Source of the DNA: Bacteroidales bacterium
GTDB taxonomy: Bacteria > Bacteroidota > Bacteroidia > Bacteroidales > ML635J-15
Length of the DNA: 64,000 nt
Assembly: GCA_003249955.1 (NCBI GenBank)
Contig: QKHS01000006.1
Coordinates: 1-64,000 of the forward strand
Direction of reading: 5' to 3'
The notes under the pieces were generated by a model that was given only the letters and a program-made list of their open reading frames with translations, was not told the origin of the DNA and searched no databases. The position numbers and the translations under genes were made by a program. Shown piece after piece: positions 38,001-46,612 of the stretch (positions are counted from its first letter, which is position 1; each line of letters starts with the position of its first letter).

Positions 38001-41000
38001 TACCCGGTAGAAATCCCATTATAAGTAAGGCCCTGGTTATCTTCAATTGTAGGATTATGGACAACATCCCAAACTATACCTGTAGCTATCAGTTCCGAAT
38101 CCCCGTCACTTGTTACAACACCTCCTGAAATTGCATATTGATTAGTAAAATAGAAAACTTCCAGAGTTGTAAGTTCCGGCAATCCTGAAACTAATAAGCT
38201 GTTTTTTATACAACGGACAGAAAAAGATTCTTTTAAATCATTTGAAACACTTAAACAACTAATAGCATACCCTCTCTGAATTTTACAATAATAATTATCG
38301 TTTTGAGTTTGGTTACTACATGTAAACCAGGCACCTGTATTTCCGATATAATTAAAGTTACCGGAATAACTGCGGCCTCCTCCCGGCAAAGCATTAAAGC
38401 CACTTTCACCAAACAAAGGATCATTAACCAGGGCACCTGAATTCCATAACAAAGAATTCCCTGCGAGCAAACTTCCTTCAGATGACGAAGTACAACCGTA
38501 GCCTGATATTTGCGACATATCCATACCGATAAACATTAATAATTCCAGCCATTCGTCATTACCCGGCAAATGCCAGCCTGTAGGGCAAACTCCCTGAACA
38601 CCGCTTGGATTGGAATTGCTGTAAAGACCGTTTGGTGAAGCAGCCAGCCAGTTATATAACACACCATATTTTTGATAATTCTCAGAAGCTTTAGCGTCAA
38701 CAACTGAATTGTCAGAACTGGTATAACCATAAACAGCAAAATGTGGTCCTGAGTCTGTCCATTCTGCAACCGGCCCGGTAACCTGCGGTAAAAACTTCAG
38801 GTTCTCTGCCATCCAGCATTGACTTCCAAACTCAACTGTTTTATAAACATTGCCATCCCTGTTATCAGTCAGCAATCCGCAGTTGGGAACATCTTCGGTT
38901 TCGAATACTATCTCGTTCCCGTAGCTGATTCCGACAGAATTTATTGCATAAGCTCTGGCATAATATGTAGTACCGTTCAACAGTTTAGTCAAAGCAACTT
39001 CAAATTCTGAACTTGTTGGCAGTAACTGAATGTTTTTATCATTGGTTTCTATTGTAGGATTTGGCGTAACCCCATAAACAATACCCATGAGAGTAACAAC
39101 AGAGCCACCGTCACCGGTAATTATTGCCCCTGTTGTTGCCGAAGTTCTGGTAACTTCTGATGCCGGATTTGTACTTATTGCAGGAATACCTGCAGACTCT
39201 TCAGGATCTTTAACACATCTGATTGAAGCTCCGATTATTTTTTCATAATAAAGACTATCAACTAAACCACTGTCATACTCCATGTTAATGATTACAGAAT
39301 GTGTTAATGAAACTTCATCTGAAGTCCAGAAATCAGAATATACTTTAGGATTAATAAATCCACCGTTAGTCTTGCGATAACCAGCCGGCAAAGCAGAAAA
39401 TCCGACAAGATCGGTACCATAATGTATTGTACTGGCTGACCATGCCGGCGGATTTGTCTGGTTACATTCACATGCCAAAGGAGAATCTGTCTGTCTGCAT
39501 GACTTAAGTGCATTTGCAGCACCATTATATGTATCTGCATTGATAATACCAAGTGTATTTGATAAATAAACCAATAGCGGATTCCACTCAAGATAAGCCG
39601 GAAGATGCCAACCTTCGGGACAGGCAGTTTGCGCAGCAGTCCAATTATAAAAAACACTATAATTTAAGTAGTTTTCATTGGCCATAGCATCTGTTACCGA
39701 ATTTGAAACAGACGTATAACCATAAACCCCATATCTTGGCTCAGTACTACTCCACTGATTAGACGGACCTGTAACAGATGGAAGGTATTTTAAATTTTCG
39801 GCCATCCAACATTGTTCACCTACAATCACAGTTTTATAAATTTTCCCGTCTCTCGAATCTACAATATTTCCACAATCAGGGAATTGAGAGGTTGCAAAAG
39901 ATAATTCTTCACTATAGGCAATTCCAACATTATTAATTGCATAAGCCTTTACATAATATGCTGTATTGGGTTCCAGTCCTGAAAGTGTCATTGAAAAACT
40001 CTCCATGTTTGTTCCGTTTGAAGTAATTCCTGAATTATCTTCAATTGTTAAATCCGGACTTGTTCCATAAATAAAACCTTTGCTATATATGACCGAACCT
40101 CCATCCGAAATGATATTGGCTTCAACATTGGCTGAATTTGGTAAGTTATCAGTTACCGGTAAAATGCCGATATCCGGAACAGTAGCTTCCGCGCTACAAT
40201 CTTTTACACATCTGACAGAATTTCCAGTGGTTTTAACATCATTTGAGCTAAACACATTCGTATAAGACGCACTCATGTATCTTATCAATGAATTTGTTGT
40301 CGAATATTCATCAGATGTCCAGTATTTACCTGAATACCCCAAACTGTTAAAAACACCTGAGCTATTGCGGTTGCCGGAAGGTATTGCTCCGAACCCTGTA
40401 ATATTATCTGATCTTATCGAGGCATTATTATCCCATCTGGGATGTTCCGTAACATCACAACCGCATCCAATCGGGGAACCTGTTTGCCTGCATGATTTAA
40501 GAGCACCGGCGACACCATTTAATCCATTTATATTACTGTAATTATATTCTTCAAATAAATAATCTAAAAGCACGTTCCACTCTGCATCTTTAGGTAAATG
40601 CCATCCATCAGGGCAAGCTGTCAATGCAGCAGTCCAATTATAAAGAGCTCCGTAATTTTTAAATCCATCTGTTAATTTTGCACCTTCAATTGAATTCAGC
40701 GGATCTGTATAATTATAAACAGCATAACGTGCGACTGTCGAATTCCATGATGTATTTGGGCCTGTAACTTCCGGCAAATACTTTAAATCTTCTGCCATCC
40801 AGCATTGGTCTCCAATGTTAACGGTTCGATAAACTCTTCCGTCTCTCGTGTCGGTAATTAAACCGCAATTAGGATAATCACCGGACAAAAAACTCAAAGT
40901 TTCGCCATAAGATGTTCCGGCTTCGTTAATGGCATAAGCACGAACATAATATGTTTTGTTTACAATAAGTCCACTAATTGTGTCAATAAAATCAGCTACA

Positions 41001-43237
41001 CCTGTTCCATTGCTTGAAAATCCGATTCCTGATTCTATGGTCGGATCTGGTAATGTATCATAAACAAGTCCTTTTTGTAGTATTGCAGAGCCACCATCAT
41101 CAATAATATTACCGCCGGATTGTAATGAAGTAATTGAAAGTTCTGTTACAGGAACAGTGTTTATCGATGGAATTTGAGCAGATTCAGACATGTTACGGAT
41201 ACATCTGACAGAAAACCCTGCTGATTTACTGTTAAATGAGTTGATATTAAGGCCCACTGCCCCACTTGATAAGGAAAGCCACACATAATGTGCCGATGAA
41301 GTTGATGATGAATCTGACAACCACCAATAAGCATTAAAACCAGGTGAAGAAAAAGCGTAAATTATATTACCCGCCGGTAATCCGTTAAATCCTAATTTGT
41401 TTGTCCCGTAGGTAGTGTAATATTCATTCCACCGAGGCTCTTCCAAGGTATTACAATTGCATGAAAAAGAGCTGCCTGTCTGCCTGCATGATTTCAAAGC
41501 ATTACCGGCTCCGTTTAAGGTATTCTCATTATGTATGTCATATTCGTATTCCAGATAATCAATAAGAACTGTCCATTCTGCAAACGAAGGCAAATGCCAG
41601 CCTTCAGGGCAGGCTGTTATGGAACTGTACCAATTGTATAATACACCATAATTCGTATAATTGTCAATAAGCATCGCATCTGTAACAGAATTATCTGTAC
41701 CTGAATATCCATTAACGGCATATTTGGGATTTGTGGAAGTCCAGTTAGAAATATCTCCGGTAACTTCCGGCAAATATTTCAAATTCTCAGCCATCCAGCA
41801 TTGAGAGCCAATAACAACGGTACTGTATGTTTTTCCGTCTCTGGCATCTGTAATTGTACCACAATTCGTAAAATCAGGTGTTGTAAAATTTAAAATTTCC
41901 CCATAAGCAATTCCGTTTTCATTTATAGCAAAAGCACGTATATAATAGGTTAAATTGTTTTCGAGACCATTCAAAATACAGATAAACTCTCCTGTTCCTG
42001 TTCCGTTTCTGATAATTCCCTGATTACTATCAATATTAATATCGTCAGATGTCCCCCAAATTAATCCGCGGTCATAAACAGCAGAACTTCCGTCATTAGA
42101 AACATTTCCACCGGCGACAGCACTAATATGGTCAACATTTGTGGCTGAAACAGTATTTACTGTAGGTATTGATGAAAGCGGACCTGCATTTTTAACACAT
42201 CTCACAGAATTTCCTGTTTCTTTTATGGTGTTGCTACTAATTAAATTACCTGAAGAATAAGATAGTTTGGATATACCGACATATGATGGATAATCTTCTG
42301 TTGATGTCCACCAGCTCCCGTAGTAACCTGCAGGACTGAAACTTCCGGAGGATGTTCGCAAGCCACCCGGCATAGCAGAAAAGCCAAGGCCATTTGTCCC
42401 GAAATTATCTGAGTTTGAATTCCATCTTGGGTGGCTTGATGTATTACAGCCGGTTTCTAACGGAGAATCGTTCTGTCTGCATGATTTAAGTGTATTTCCT
42501 GCTCCGTTAAATATATCGGTATTTTCTATCCCGTACACGTTGTTTATATAATCCTGCAATACTGTCCACTCCTCCTTAGCCGGCAAATGCCAGCCATCGG
42601 GGCAAGCAGTTGTTGCGGCCGGGAAATTATATAACACTCCGTAATTTAAGTAATCCGATGTTGCCATAGCATCTTCAACAGAATTAAAACCGCTGGTATA
42701 ACCGGAAACAGTGTATTTTGGCTGTGTTGAATTCCATTCTGAACCCGGGCCTGTAACTTCCGGTAAATACTTCAGATTCTCCGCCATCCAGCATTGTGAT
42801 CCGATCAGAACAGTGCTGTATGTTTTACCATCTCTGGCATCAGTTATTATACCACAATCTGCAGGAGTTATGGTTGTAAATTCCTGATTATATCCATAAG
42901 AGGTTCCGGCACTGTTTGTCGCATAAGCCCGGACATAATAACCTGTACCTGCCGAAAGTCCATATATATAGCTGTTAAATATACCCGAATTCGTCCCGTC
43001 AGTTGTGATTCCGTCATTGTTGTCTATTGTAGGATTTTCAGTAGTACTCCAAACCAAACCACTAACAATAATTTCTTCACCACCATTATCAAGAATCTCT
43101 CCACCCCCGCTTGCCGTAGTTTGGGTAACTCCCGAAATAACAAATGTATTAACAGTTGGTACTGATTGTGAGAACAAATTGCTTACTCCTGTAACAATAA
43201 GAAGCAAAAATAAGGTTGCTGCAAATATTTTATTCAT
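35027..43237 (-). CDS. Giant surface protein with five FISUMP domains, P-domain and T9SS sorting signal
   Basis: This 2736-residue protein has a signal peptide (residues 1-23). Five FISUMP domains begin near residues 127, 457, 790, 1119 and 1450, each opening with CG, DxRDGK and QCWMAENLKYLP and ending in VRCVK. Between them lie Fn3-like spacers with YYVRAYATNSxG. A PKD-like domain (about 1800-1890), a proprotein-convertase P-domain (about 1930-2110, LVHSYLGDLTFRL), further Ig-like parts and a type A sorting domain follow. It is likely a T9SS-exported adhesin. It sits alone between junction elements. Confidence 0.92.
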   Translation of the reverse strand: MNKIFAATLFLLLIVTGVSNLFSQSVPTVNTFVISGVTQTTASGGGEILDNGGEEIIVSGLVWSTTENPTIDNNDGITTDGTNSGIFNSYIYGLSAGTGYYVRAYATNSAGTSYGYNQEFTTITPADCGIITDARDGKTYSTVLIGSQCWMAENLKYLPEVTGPGSEWNSTQPKYTVSGYTSGFNSVEDAMATSDYLNYGVLYNFPAATTACPDGWHLPAKEEWTVLQDYINNVYGIENTDIFNGAGNTLKSCRQNDSPLETGCNTSSHPRWNSNSDNFGTNGLGFSAMPGGLRTSSGSFSPAGYYGSWWTSTEDYPSYVGISKLSYSSGNLISSNTIKETGNSVRCVKNAGPLSSIPTVNTVSATNVDHISAVAGGNVSNDGSSAVYDRGLIWGTSDDINIDSNQGIIRNGTGTGEFICILNGLENNLTYYIRAFAINENGIAYGEILNFTTPDFTNCGTITDARDGKTYSTVVIGSQCWMAENLKYLPEVTGDISNWTSTNPKYAVNGYSGTDNSVTDAMLIDNYTNYGVLYNWYSSITACPEGWHLPSFAEWTVLIDYLEYEYDIHNENTLNGAGNALKSCRQTGSSFSCNCNTLEEPRWNEYYTTYGTNKLGFNGLPAGNIIYAFSSPGFNAYWWLSDSSSTSSAHYVWLSLSSGAVGLNINSFNSKSAGFSVRCIRNMSESAQIPSINTVPVTELSITSLQSGGNIIDDGGSAILQKGLVYDTLPDPTIESGIGFSSNGTGVADFIDTISGLIVNKTYYVRAYAINEAGTSYGETLSFLSGDYPNCGLITDTRDGRVYRTVNIGDQCWMAEDLKYLPEVTGPNTSWNSTVARYAVYNYTDPLNSIEGAKLTDGFKNYGALYNWTAALTACPDGWHLPKDAEWNVLLDYLFEEYNYSNINGLNGVAGALKSCRQTGSPIGCGCDVTEHPRWDNNASIRSDNITGFGAIPSGNRNSSGVFNSLGYSGKYWTSDEYSTTNSLIRYMSASYTNVFSSNDVKTTGNSVRCVKDCSAEATVPDIGILPVTDNLPNSANVEANIISDGGSVIYSKGFIYGTSPDLTIEDNSGITSNGTNMESFSMTLSGLEPNTAYYVKAYAINNVGIAYSEELSFATSQFPDCGNIVDSRDGKIYKTVIVGEQCWMAENLKYLPSVTGPSNQWSSTEPRYGVYGYTSVSNSVTDAMANENYLNYSVFYNWTAAQTACPEGWHLPAYLEWNPLLVYLSNTLGIINADTYNGAANALKSCRQTDSPLACECNQTNPPAWSASTIHYGTDLVGFSALPAGYRKTNGGFINPKVYSDFWTSDEVSLTHSVIINMEYDSGLVDSLYYEKIIGASIRCVKDPEESAGIPAISTNPASEVTRTSATTGAIITGDGGSVVTLMGIVYGVTPNPTIETNDKNIQLLPTSSEFEVALTKLLNGTTYYARAYAINSVGISYGNEIVFETEDVPNCGLLTDNRDGNVYKTVEFGSQCWMAENLKFLPQVTGPVAEWTDSGPHFAVYGYTSSDNSVVDAKASENYQKYGVLYNWLAASPNGLYSNSNPSGVQGVCPTGWHLPGNDEWLELLMFIGMDMSQISGYGCTSSSEGSLLAGNSLLWNSGALVNDPLFGESGFNALPGGGRSYSGNFNYIGNTGAWFTCSNQTQNDNYYCKIQRGYAISCLSVSNDLKESFSVRCIKNSLLVSGLPELTTLEVFYFTNQYAISGGVVTSDGDSELIATGIVWDVVHNPTIEDNQGLTYNGISTGYYESTITDLVQGTTYYIRAYATSSEGTSYGNEVVFYADFCNPMTVEIISSSPEPDVNGFVNLCWDFTNNQSMEVNFEATGTYPECGYPLGDENVIFKWNFDDGSPIQEGMGLSSVTHVFTERAGYNVTLIIEDTASCHSNNNAFKKVRIPLLSDWVAEETNVVPDIINPGEPVQICAGYTSEEWETGEVYQIISSSDTVYLADTPPACFETSIDVNIFEDGRLFESAEDLNAIGMNLVHSYLGDLTFRLECPNGQYVQMGIQGGGGCNLGVPPDQGYWYVITPEATQTMEAAASGLVTLPAGNYAPWNSFSGFIGCPMNGNWKLRICDNWSADDGYVFGWYLDFNESVFPEVWGYTNTYSSVWSGDYLAQIDNPENQSCTSATYLITETPDVTTVQPFVFTLTDDFGCVHDTTLYVIVSAVQDLTLPVLVTDEITSVTYSSAVSGGFIYAEGGSEIISRGIVWSTSENPTVETNSGLSYEGSSIGDYLSNITPLFPDMTYYVRAYATNSYGTAYGQQKSFTTAVLPPLTCPEDVVVCENSNEDIVLTGAFPEGGVYRYNVEEITELNPALVGPGEYYIVYSYDLGIGSEESCTFIITVVSEPEQLNILQNPETGILEIGSLGDISIANSEVGVVYWVSLGDEPVTEEIPGIGDLISLGSNFSEGTYSVWSSSANECDLLQGTVVFTENVATNKIIALVTHGNPPEIFSAGHVKVTLYGVFIDDENNSHVETVEDQILNSEGQVEFSDLLVGDYYLGSTLLYPEQYNVLPHVYYQSALIHEDADMITISEGTVYNANINYSDAGVVNGSNTGHGLVGIIDNGDNITALQDMVVVLKDIDENEILDISVTDSGGQYAFASIPVNTNIQMFVTSIEHQTWIPYEILTGDGDDYTVDFIVDGDLVYPDGWTSISGSITENLKFEIFPNPAHDEVYFTDVPENSKLKIFDIEGREIITLTIRNQDKINIAGFVPGTYIYTVSTPDGQTGIKKFIKE

Positions 43238-43284
43238 TTCTACCGGATTTTAACCATTACTTAAAGCATTTCAATGCCTGCTTG

Positions 43285-43335
43285 TTTACGCTTTTATCTG
43301 TGCGCTAAAATACAAAATTATTTATATAGATTTAA
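43285..43335 (-). repeat. Degenerate junction core E20
   Basis: ACGCTTTTATCTGTGCGCTAA, then AATACAAAATTATTTATATAG, aligns with the E core at most positions. The minus strand here carries TAATTTTG (43313-43320), a full TAnnTTTG match, about 75 nt before the giant gene. A separate tail-like piece with AGGGAATATTATGAGAAAAA character lies at about 43460-43480. Confidence 0.5.
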
Positions 43336-43554
43336 AAAAAGTATAGATTTTCAAATTTCACATCAGCAATATAAATCACTGAATTACAAGTATTTATAAA
43401 TCTGCAATATTTTGCATTTTGGAATTATTAAAATTAATGGGGCAGAAACATGTATGGCATACGGGAATATTATGAGAAAAACTAAAGTTCATTCGTATTC
43501 CTGAACAAGTACTTGAAATGAAATCTTCTTCTGAATTGTAAAGTTTGAAATTTT

Positions 43555-43672
43555 GATTTTAATTTGCTTTGCGAAAAGCCAATTTTTAAATTTGGTGGTA
43601 AACGGAAATGAGACTGCCGGAATTATCAGCTTAAAACCTCGAATGGGATATAGGTATTGTTAGAGGCTGCCG
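43555..43672 (-). repeat. Junction element D1 (attC-like right block)
   Basis: GGAAATGAGACTGCCGGAAT, then TCGAATGGGATATAGG and TATTGTTAGAGG. The same block occurs at 62262-62375 and 63240-63352. With E20 it fills the 440-nt gap upstream of the giant gene; no ORF is seen there. Confidence 0.6.
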
Positions 43673-43676
43673 TTTG

Positions 43677-43976
43677 TTAGTCGTTTAGTCTGTTTTCTAT
43701 ATCCATTCTTTGGTGTAAAACCCTGATGATTTCAACAATGTTATTCTTCTTATCAATCTTGTAGAAGATTAAATGTGATTTTATTTTAGTACAAAAATAA
43801 TCTTTTCTCACAGAGCTGAAATCGAAACCAGAATCTGGTTTCTCTGCAACATATTCAAATTCGTCAATAATTAAGTTCAAATATCTGTCCGCTTGTTCTA
43901 TTGACCAGGTTTCAAAAGTATATAACCAAATATTTTCAAGGTCTTGCTTTGCTAAGAGACTTAGTTTGTATTTCAT
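43677..43976 (-). CDS. parE: ParE/RelE-family toxin
   Basis: This 99-residue protein has the ParE fold: MKYKLSLLAKQDLENIWLY at the start, ADRYLNLIIDEFEYV, and the closing strand IIRVLHQRMDIENRL. ParE toxins poison DNA gyrase; RelE relatives cut mRNA, and this sequence (LHQRMD) is of the ParE type. It overlaps the antitoxin gene by one base. The pair probably stabilises the array. Confidence 0.9.
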   Translation of the reverse strand: MKYKLSLLAKQDLENIWLYTFETWSIEQADRYLNLIIDEFEYVAEKPDSGFDFSSVRKDYFCTKIKSHLIFYKIDKKNNIVEIIRVLHQRMDIENRLND

Positions 43977-44224
43977 TATGCAGGAAGGTGCTTTTCGTGA
44001 ATGTTTTTAAGAAATGTATTACGATCAAAATCCTTTACAAAACCAGATTTTTCACCTTTCTTTAATTCTTTGATAAGTTCAGATTTTTTTGATTGTTCAT
44101 ATTCAAAAAGTCTAAGAGCTGCTCTAACAACTTCACTTGCTGATGAGAACTTACCTGACTTTATTTGTTGATTAATGAAATTATCGAAATAGTCTCCGAG
44201 TAGTATTGATGTATTCTTAGCCAT
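43976..44224 (-). CDS. parD: ParD-like antitoxin (CC2985 family)
   Basis: An 82-residue protein with a ribbon-helix-helix N-terminus (SILLGDYFDNFINQQIKSGK, FSSASEVVRAALRLFE) and a charged toxin-binding tail. It precedes the toxin gene, the usual order. A palindrome overlapping the promoter fits autorepression. Confidence 0.9.
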   Translation of the reverse strand: MAKNTSILLGDYFDNFINQQIKSGKFSSASEVVRAALRLFEYEQSKKSELIKELKKGEKSGFVKDFDRNTFLKNIHEKHLPA

Positions 44225-44243
44225 AATCGTAACTGTTTTTTCA

Positions 44244-44265
44244 CAAAGATACCAATTGTTGGTAT
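44244..44265 (-). promoter_or_regulatory. parDE promoter with operator palindrome
   Basis: The -7 box TATCTTTG (44244-44251) overlaps the inverted repeat ATACCAA-CAA-TTGGTAT (44249-44265, 7-nt arms). The position, about 25 nt before the ATG, is ideal for repression by the ParD ribbon-helix-helix protein. Confidence 0.65.
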
Positions 44266-44290
44266 TGTGTGCAAGTTTTTTTCGGTTGTT

Positions 44291-44484
44291 GCTAACGGTT
44301 GCAGCTATGTGGAGTGCGGAAATTCAATGAACTATCCTTATCAAAGTTCGCATGGAACCAAATTTTTAAATTTTGTTTTTATATTTTTCTAGATAAAACC
44401 AAATCAAAAAATTTGGCGGTGTTCGGAAACGCGTCTCACGTCCAAGCTCCCACGCTTCGAACATTACATATAGGTGTTGTTAGC
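44291..44484 (-). repeat. Junction element A2 (attC-like, no promoter core)
   Basis: The plus strand runs from GCTAACGGTTGCAGCTATGT to ATATAGGTGTTGTTAGC. The outer GCTAAC/GTTAGC are perfect complements. Inside, CAAATTTTTAAATTTTG and AAATCAAAAAATTTGG give a long AT-rich stem. Of all junctions this looks most like a large attC or VCR-type site (194 nt). Confidence 0.6.
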
Positions 44485-44493
44485 ATTAGGGCT
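44479..44493. repeat. Left end of cassette 44479-46618
   Basis: GTTAGCATTAGGGCT pairs with AGCCTTAATGCTAAC at 46604-46618 with one mismatch in 15. The pair brackets the PIN-like gene exactly and is the best single piece of evidence for integron-type cassette boundaries here. Confidence 0.7.
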
Positions 44494-46576
44494 TTTTTAG
44501 ATGATCTGGAATCCTTAAATTTTCTTTAAATGCTTTTATATTTGAATGATTCCGATACTTATCAAAAAGAGATTTAATAATTACTCCTGAAAAAATTAAC
44601 CCAATCAATGAAATTATTGATGAAATAATAACATTTGAGACAAGTTTGGTTATAACCTCGTTCGCTTGATTCAAATTCCAATTTGTTAATTGAAGAAAAT
44701 ACAAAATTGGCAAAGAAAAAACAATGATGGAAATTGCAAACTCAATCCAAGATCTTTTTCTCCATTTGAAAATTTCTTTATTATAAAAATCTTCTAATTT
44801 TTGTTTTAATTCATTTTCTGCTCTTTTTAACTCTTTTTGCTTTAAAACATTTAGCTCTACTTCGAAGCTTTTTTGTTTGGAATTACTGTCTAGTAATTTT
44901 TCTTTAAGGAGCTGGTTTTCGTTTTTTAATTCTTCTGCCGTTCTATTACGATCCCTAGCTTTTGCAGTTTCCTTACTAAGCTCTGTTATAATGTTTTCAA
45001 TTTGCGCTATTCGTTTGGTTTCTATTTCTTTTTGTTTTTCAGCCTCCTTTTGAAGTGTTTTAATAAACTTCTCTTTATCCTCTTTAGCTAAATCATTTAA
45101 GCCTGTTAAATTAACAATTTGCTTGTTAGCAATTCGTTTTGCAACTCTTACGACTTGCTCCGCAGATAAATCTTCAGATGCGTATTTATTAATATTATCA
45201 TCAAGTTCCTTTATAATTGCATTTTTGGGCATTGTTGCAATTAGAGTACTTGAAACTAAACAAGAAAGTCCTGTTTCCGAAATATCTTTTCCATTAGTAG
45301 CAGAATCAAAATTTGGATTTGAGAGCCATAAAATATTTAACAGGATATCTACCTTTATTATTTCTGGTTGATAGTCGTTTTTTTGAGTTTTTTCACTGTT
45401 TTCGGTATCGTTAAATACACTACTTGTCGCATTATTTACAAACCAACAAGGGACTCTATCAAAAGACTTATACTTTTTATTATTTCTTTTATCCCTAACA
45501 TAATATAATGCAGTTGCGTCATGTAATGCGGCTACATCGTTATTTCTATAATCTTTCAATGCTATATATTCTTTACTAAATTTCGCAATGTTTCGATACT
45601 TTTCTGTATTGGGAATAATATAGATTCCATATTCTTTTGATAATGTATCTGATAGCCCGTCAGCTATTTTTTCTAAATCAGTTTTTGAAAGCTTCCTCCT
45701 GTCACAAGCATTATATATATCCTCTGGATTGATTTTTTTTGTTAAAAAATACTCATTGAATGATTCACTTCTTCTATTTAGTAGTCTCACAGTTTCTTCA
45801 ATTGTATCTATTAATACAGTTAGTTTATATCCGTGATGATTTGCAATAGAAATCAACTTTCTACAAGAATGAGCAGATTCAGGGGTATTTAAATCTAAAA
45901 GACTTACAATAAAATTGGTGTCAAATAATAATTCTACATCGGATTCAATTTTAGGTGATGCATATTCTATATACGTACTAATTATTGTCCCTAGATATAA
46001 GTCTTTTATTCTGTCATAAACAGTAGGAATTTTTTTGAAGTAATCAACAAACTGTGCTTCAATAGAATAATCGTTTCCATTTGACTTCGTTGTATTTTCA
46101 CTTAGGTATTTAGAAATAAATATTTTATTTTTTTCAAGGAATGTAAAAATCGAAGTATAATCTGCTTTTGGAATTTCGCTAATTTCACAAAATTGTTTAA
46201 ATAAGTTCTCTATCTCTTCAATTTCTTTTTGTTTCTTTTCAATTAGCGAGTCAAATTCTGTAAAAACATAGTTCTTTATTGCAAAAGCGCCATCTTTGTA
46301 CAGTAAAAATTTATTGTCAGACTCGTCATTAACCTCCTCACTGATTTTATGTAGAATTAGTTTTAATACAGTTACAGGGATATCAATACTATAGAGAACG
46401 TTAATCTTTGACTGTATTTCAGAGATGTTCTTACCACTATAGATACCTTCACTGTTTAATATCGAAATTGCTCTTTTTGCTAAAGGAATAAATATTTCTA
46501 TTAAGCCTTTTGATAAAGTTCCAGTATTATTAATATGAGCCAATAAACTATAAGTAACAATTTTTTTATTTTTCAT
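44486..46576 (-). CDS. PIN-like nuclease with coiled coil and C-terminal membrane anchor
   Basis: This 696-residue protein is mostly helical. Around D219 (LLFDTNFIVSLLD), E260/E261 (IDTIEETVRLL) and D347/D353 (NNDVAALHDATAL) it shows the spaced acidic residues of a PIN-type ribonuclease. A charged coiled coil (about 505-610) leads to two membrane helices (about 618-635 and 648-668). No family is recognised. A membrane-tethered RNase that acts on infection or damage is possible. It fills a cassette whose ends match 14/15. Confidence 0.55.
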   Translation of the reverse strand: MKNKKIVTYSLLAHINNTGTLSKGLIEIFIPLAKRAISILNSEGIYSGKNISEIQSKINVLYSIDIPVTVLKLILHKISEEVNDESDNKFLLYKDGAFAIKNYVFTEFDSLIEKKQKEIEEIENLFKQFCEISEIPKADYTSIFTFLEKNKIFISKYLSENTTKSNGNDYSIEAQFVDYFKKIPTVYDRIKDLYLGTIISTYIEYASPKIESDVELLFDTNFIVSLLDLNTPESAHSCRKLISIANHHGYKLTVLIDTIEETVRLLNRRSESFNEYFLTKKINPEDIYNACDRRKLSKTDLEKIADGLSDTLSKEYGIYIIPNTEKYRNIAKFSKEYIALKDYRNNDVAALHDATALYYVRDKRNNKKYKSFDRVPCWFVNNATSSVFNDTENSEKTQKNDYQPEIIKVDILLNILWLSNPNFDSATNGKDISETGLSCLVSSTLIATMPKNAIIKELDDNINKYASEDLSAEQVVRVAKRIANKQIVNLTGLNDLAKEDKEKFIKTLQKEAEKQKEIETKRIAQIENIITELSKETAKARDRNRTAEELKNENQLLKEKLLDSNSKQKSFEVELNVLKQKELKRAENELKQKLEDFYNKEIFKWRKRSWIEFAISIIVFSLPILYFLQLTNWNLNQANEVITKLVSNVIISSIISLIGLIFSGVIIKSLFDKYRNHSNIKAFKENLRIPDHLKKP

Positions 46577-46612
46577 GCTTTATAAATTTTTATTTTTGAT
46601 TTTAGCCTTAAT

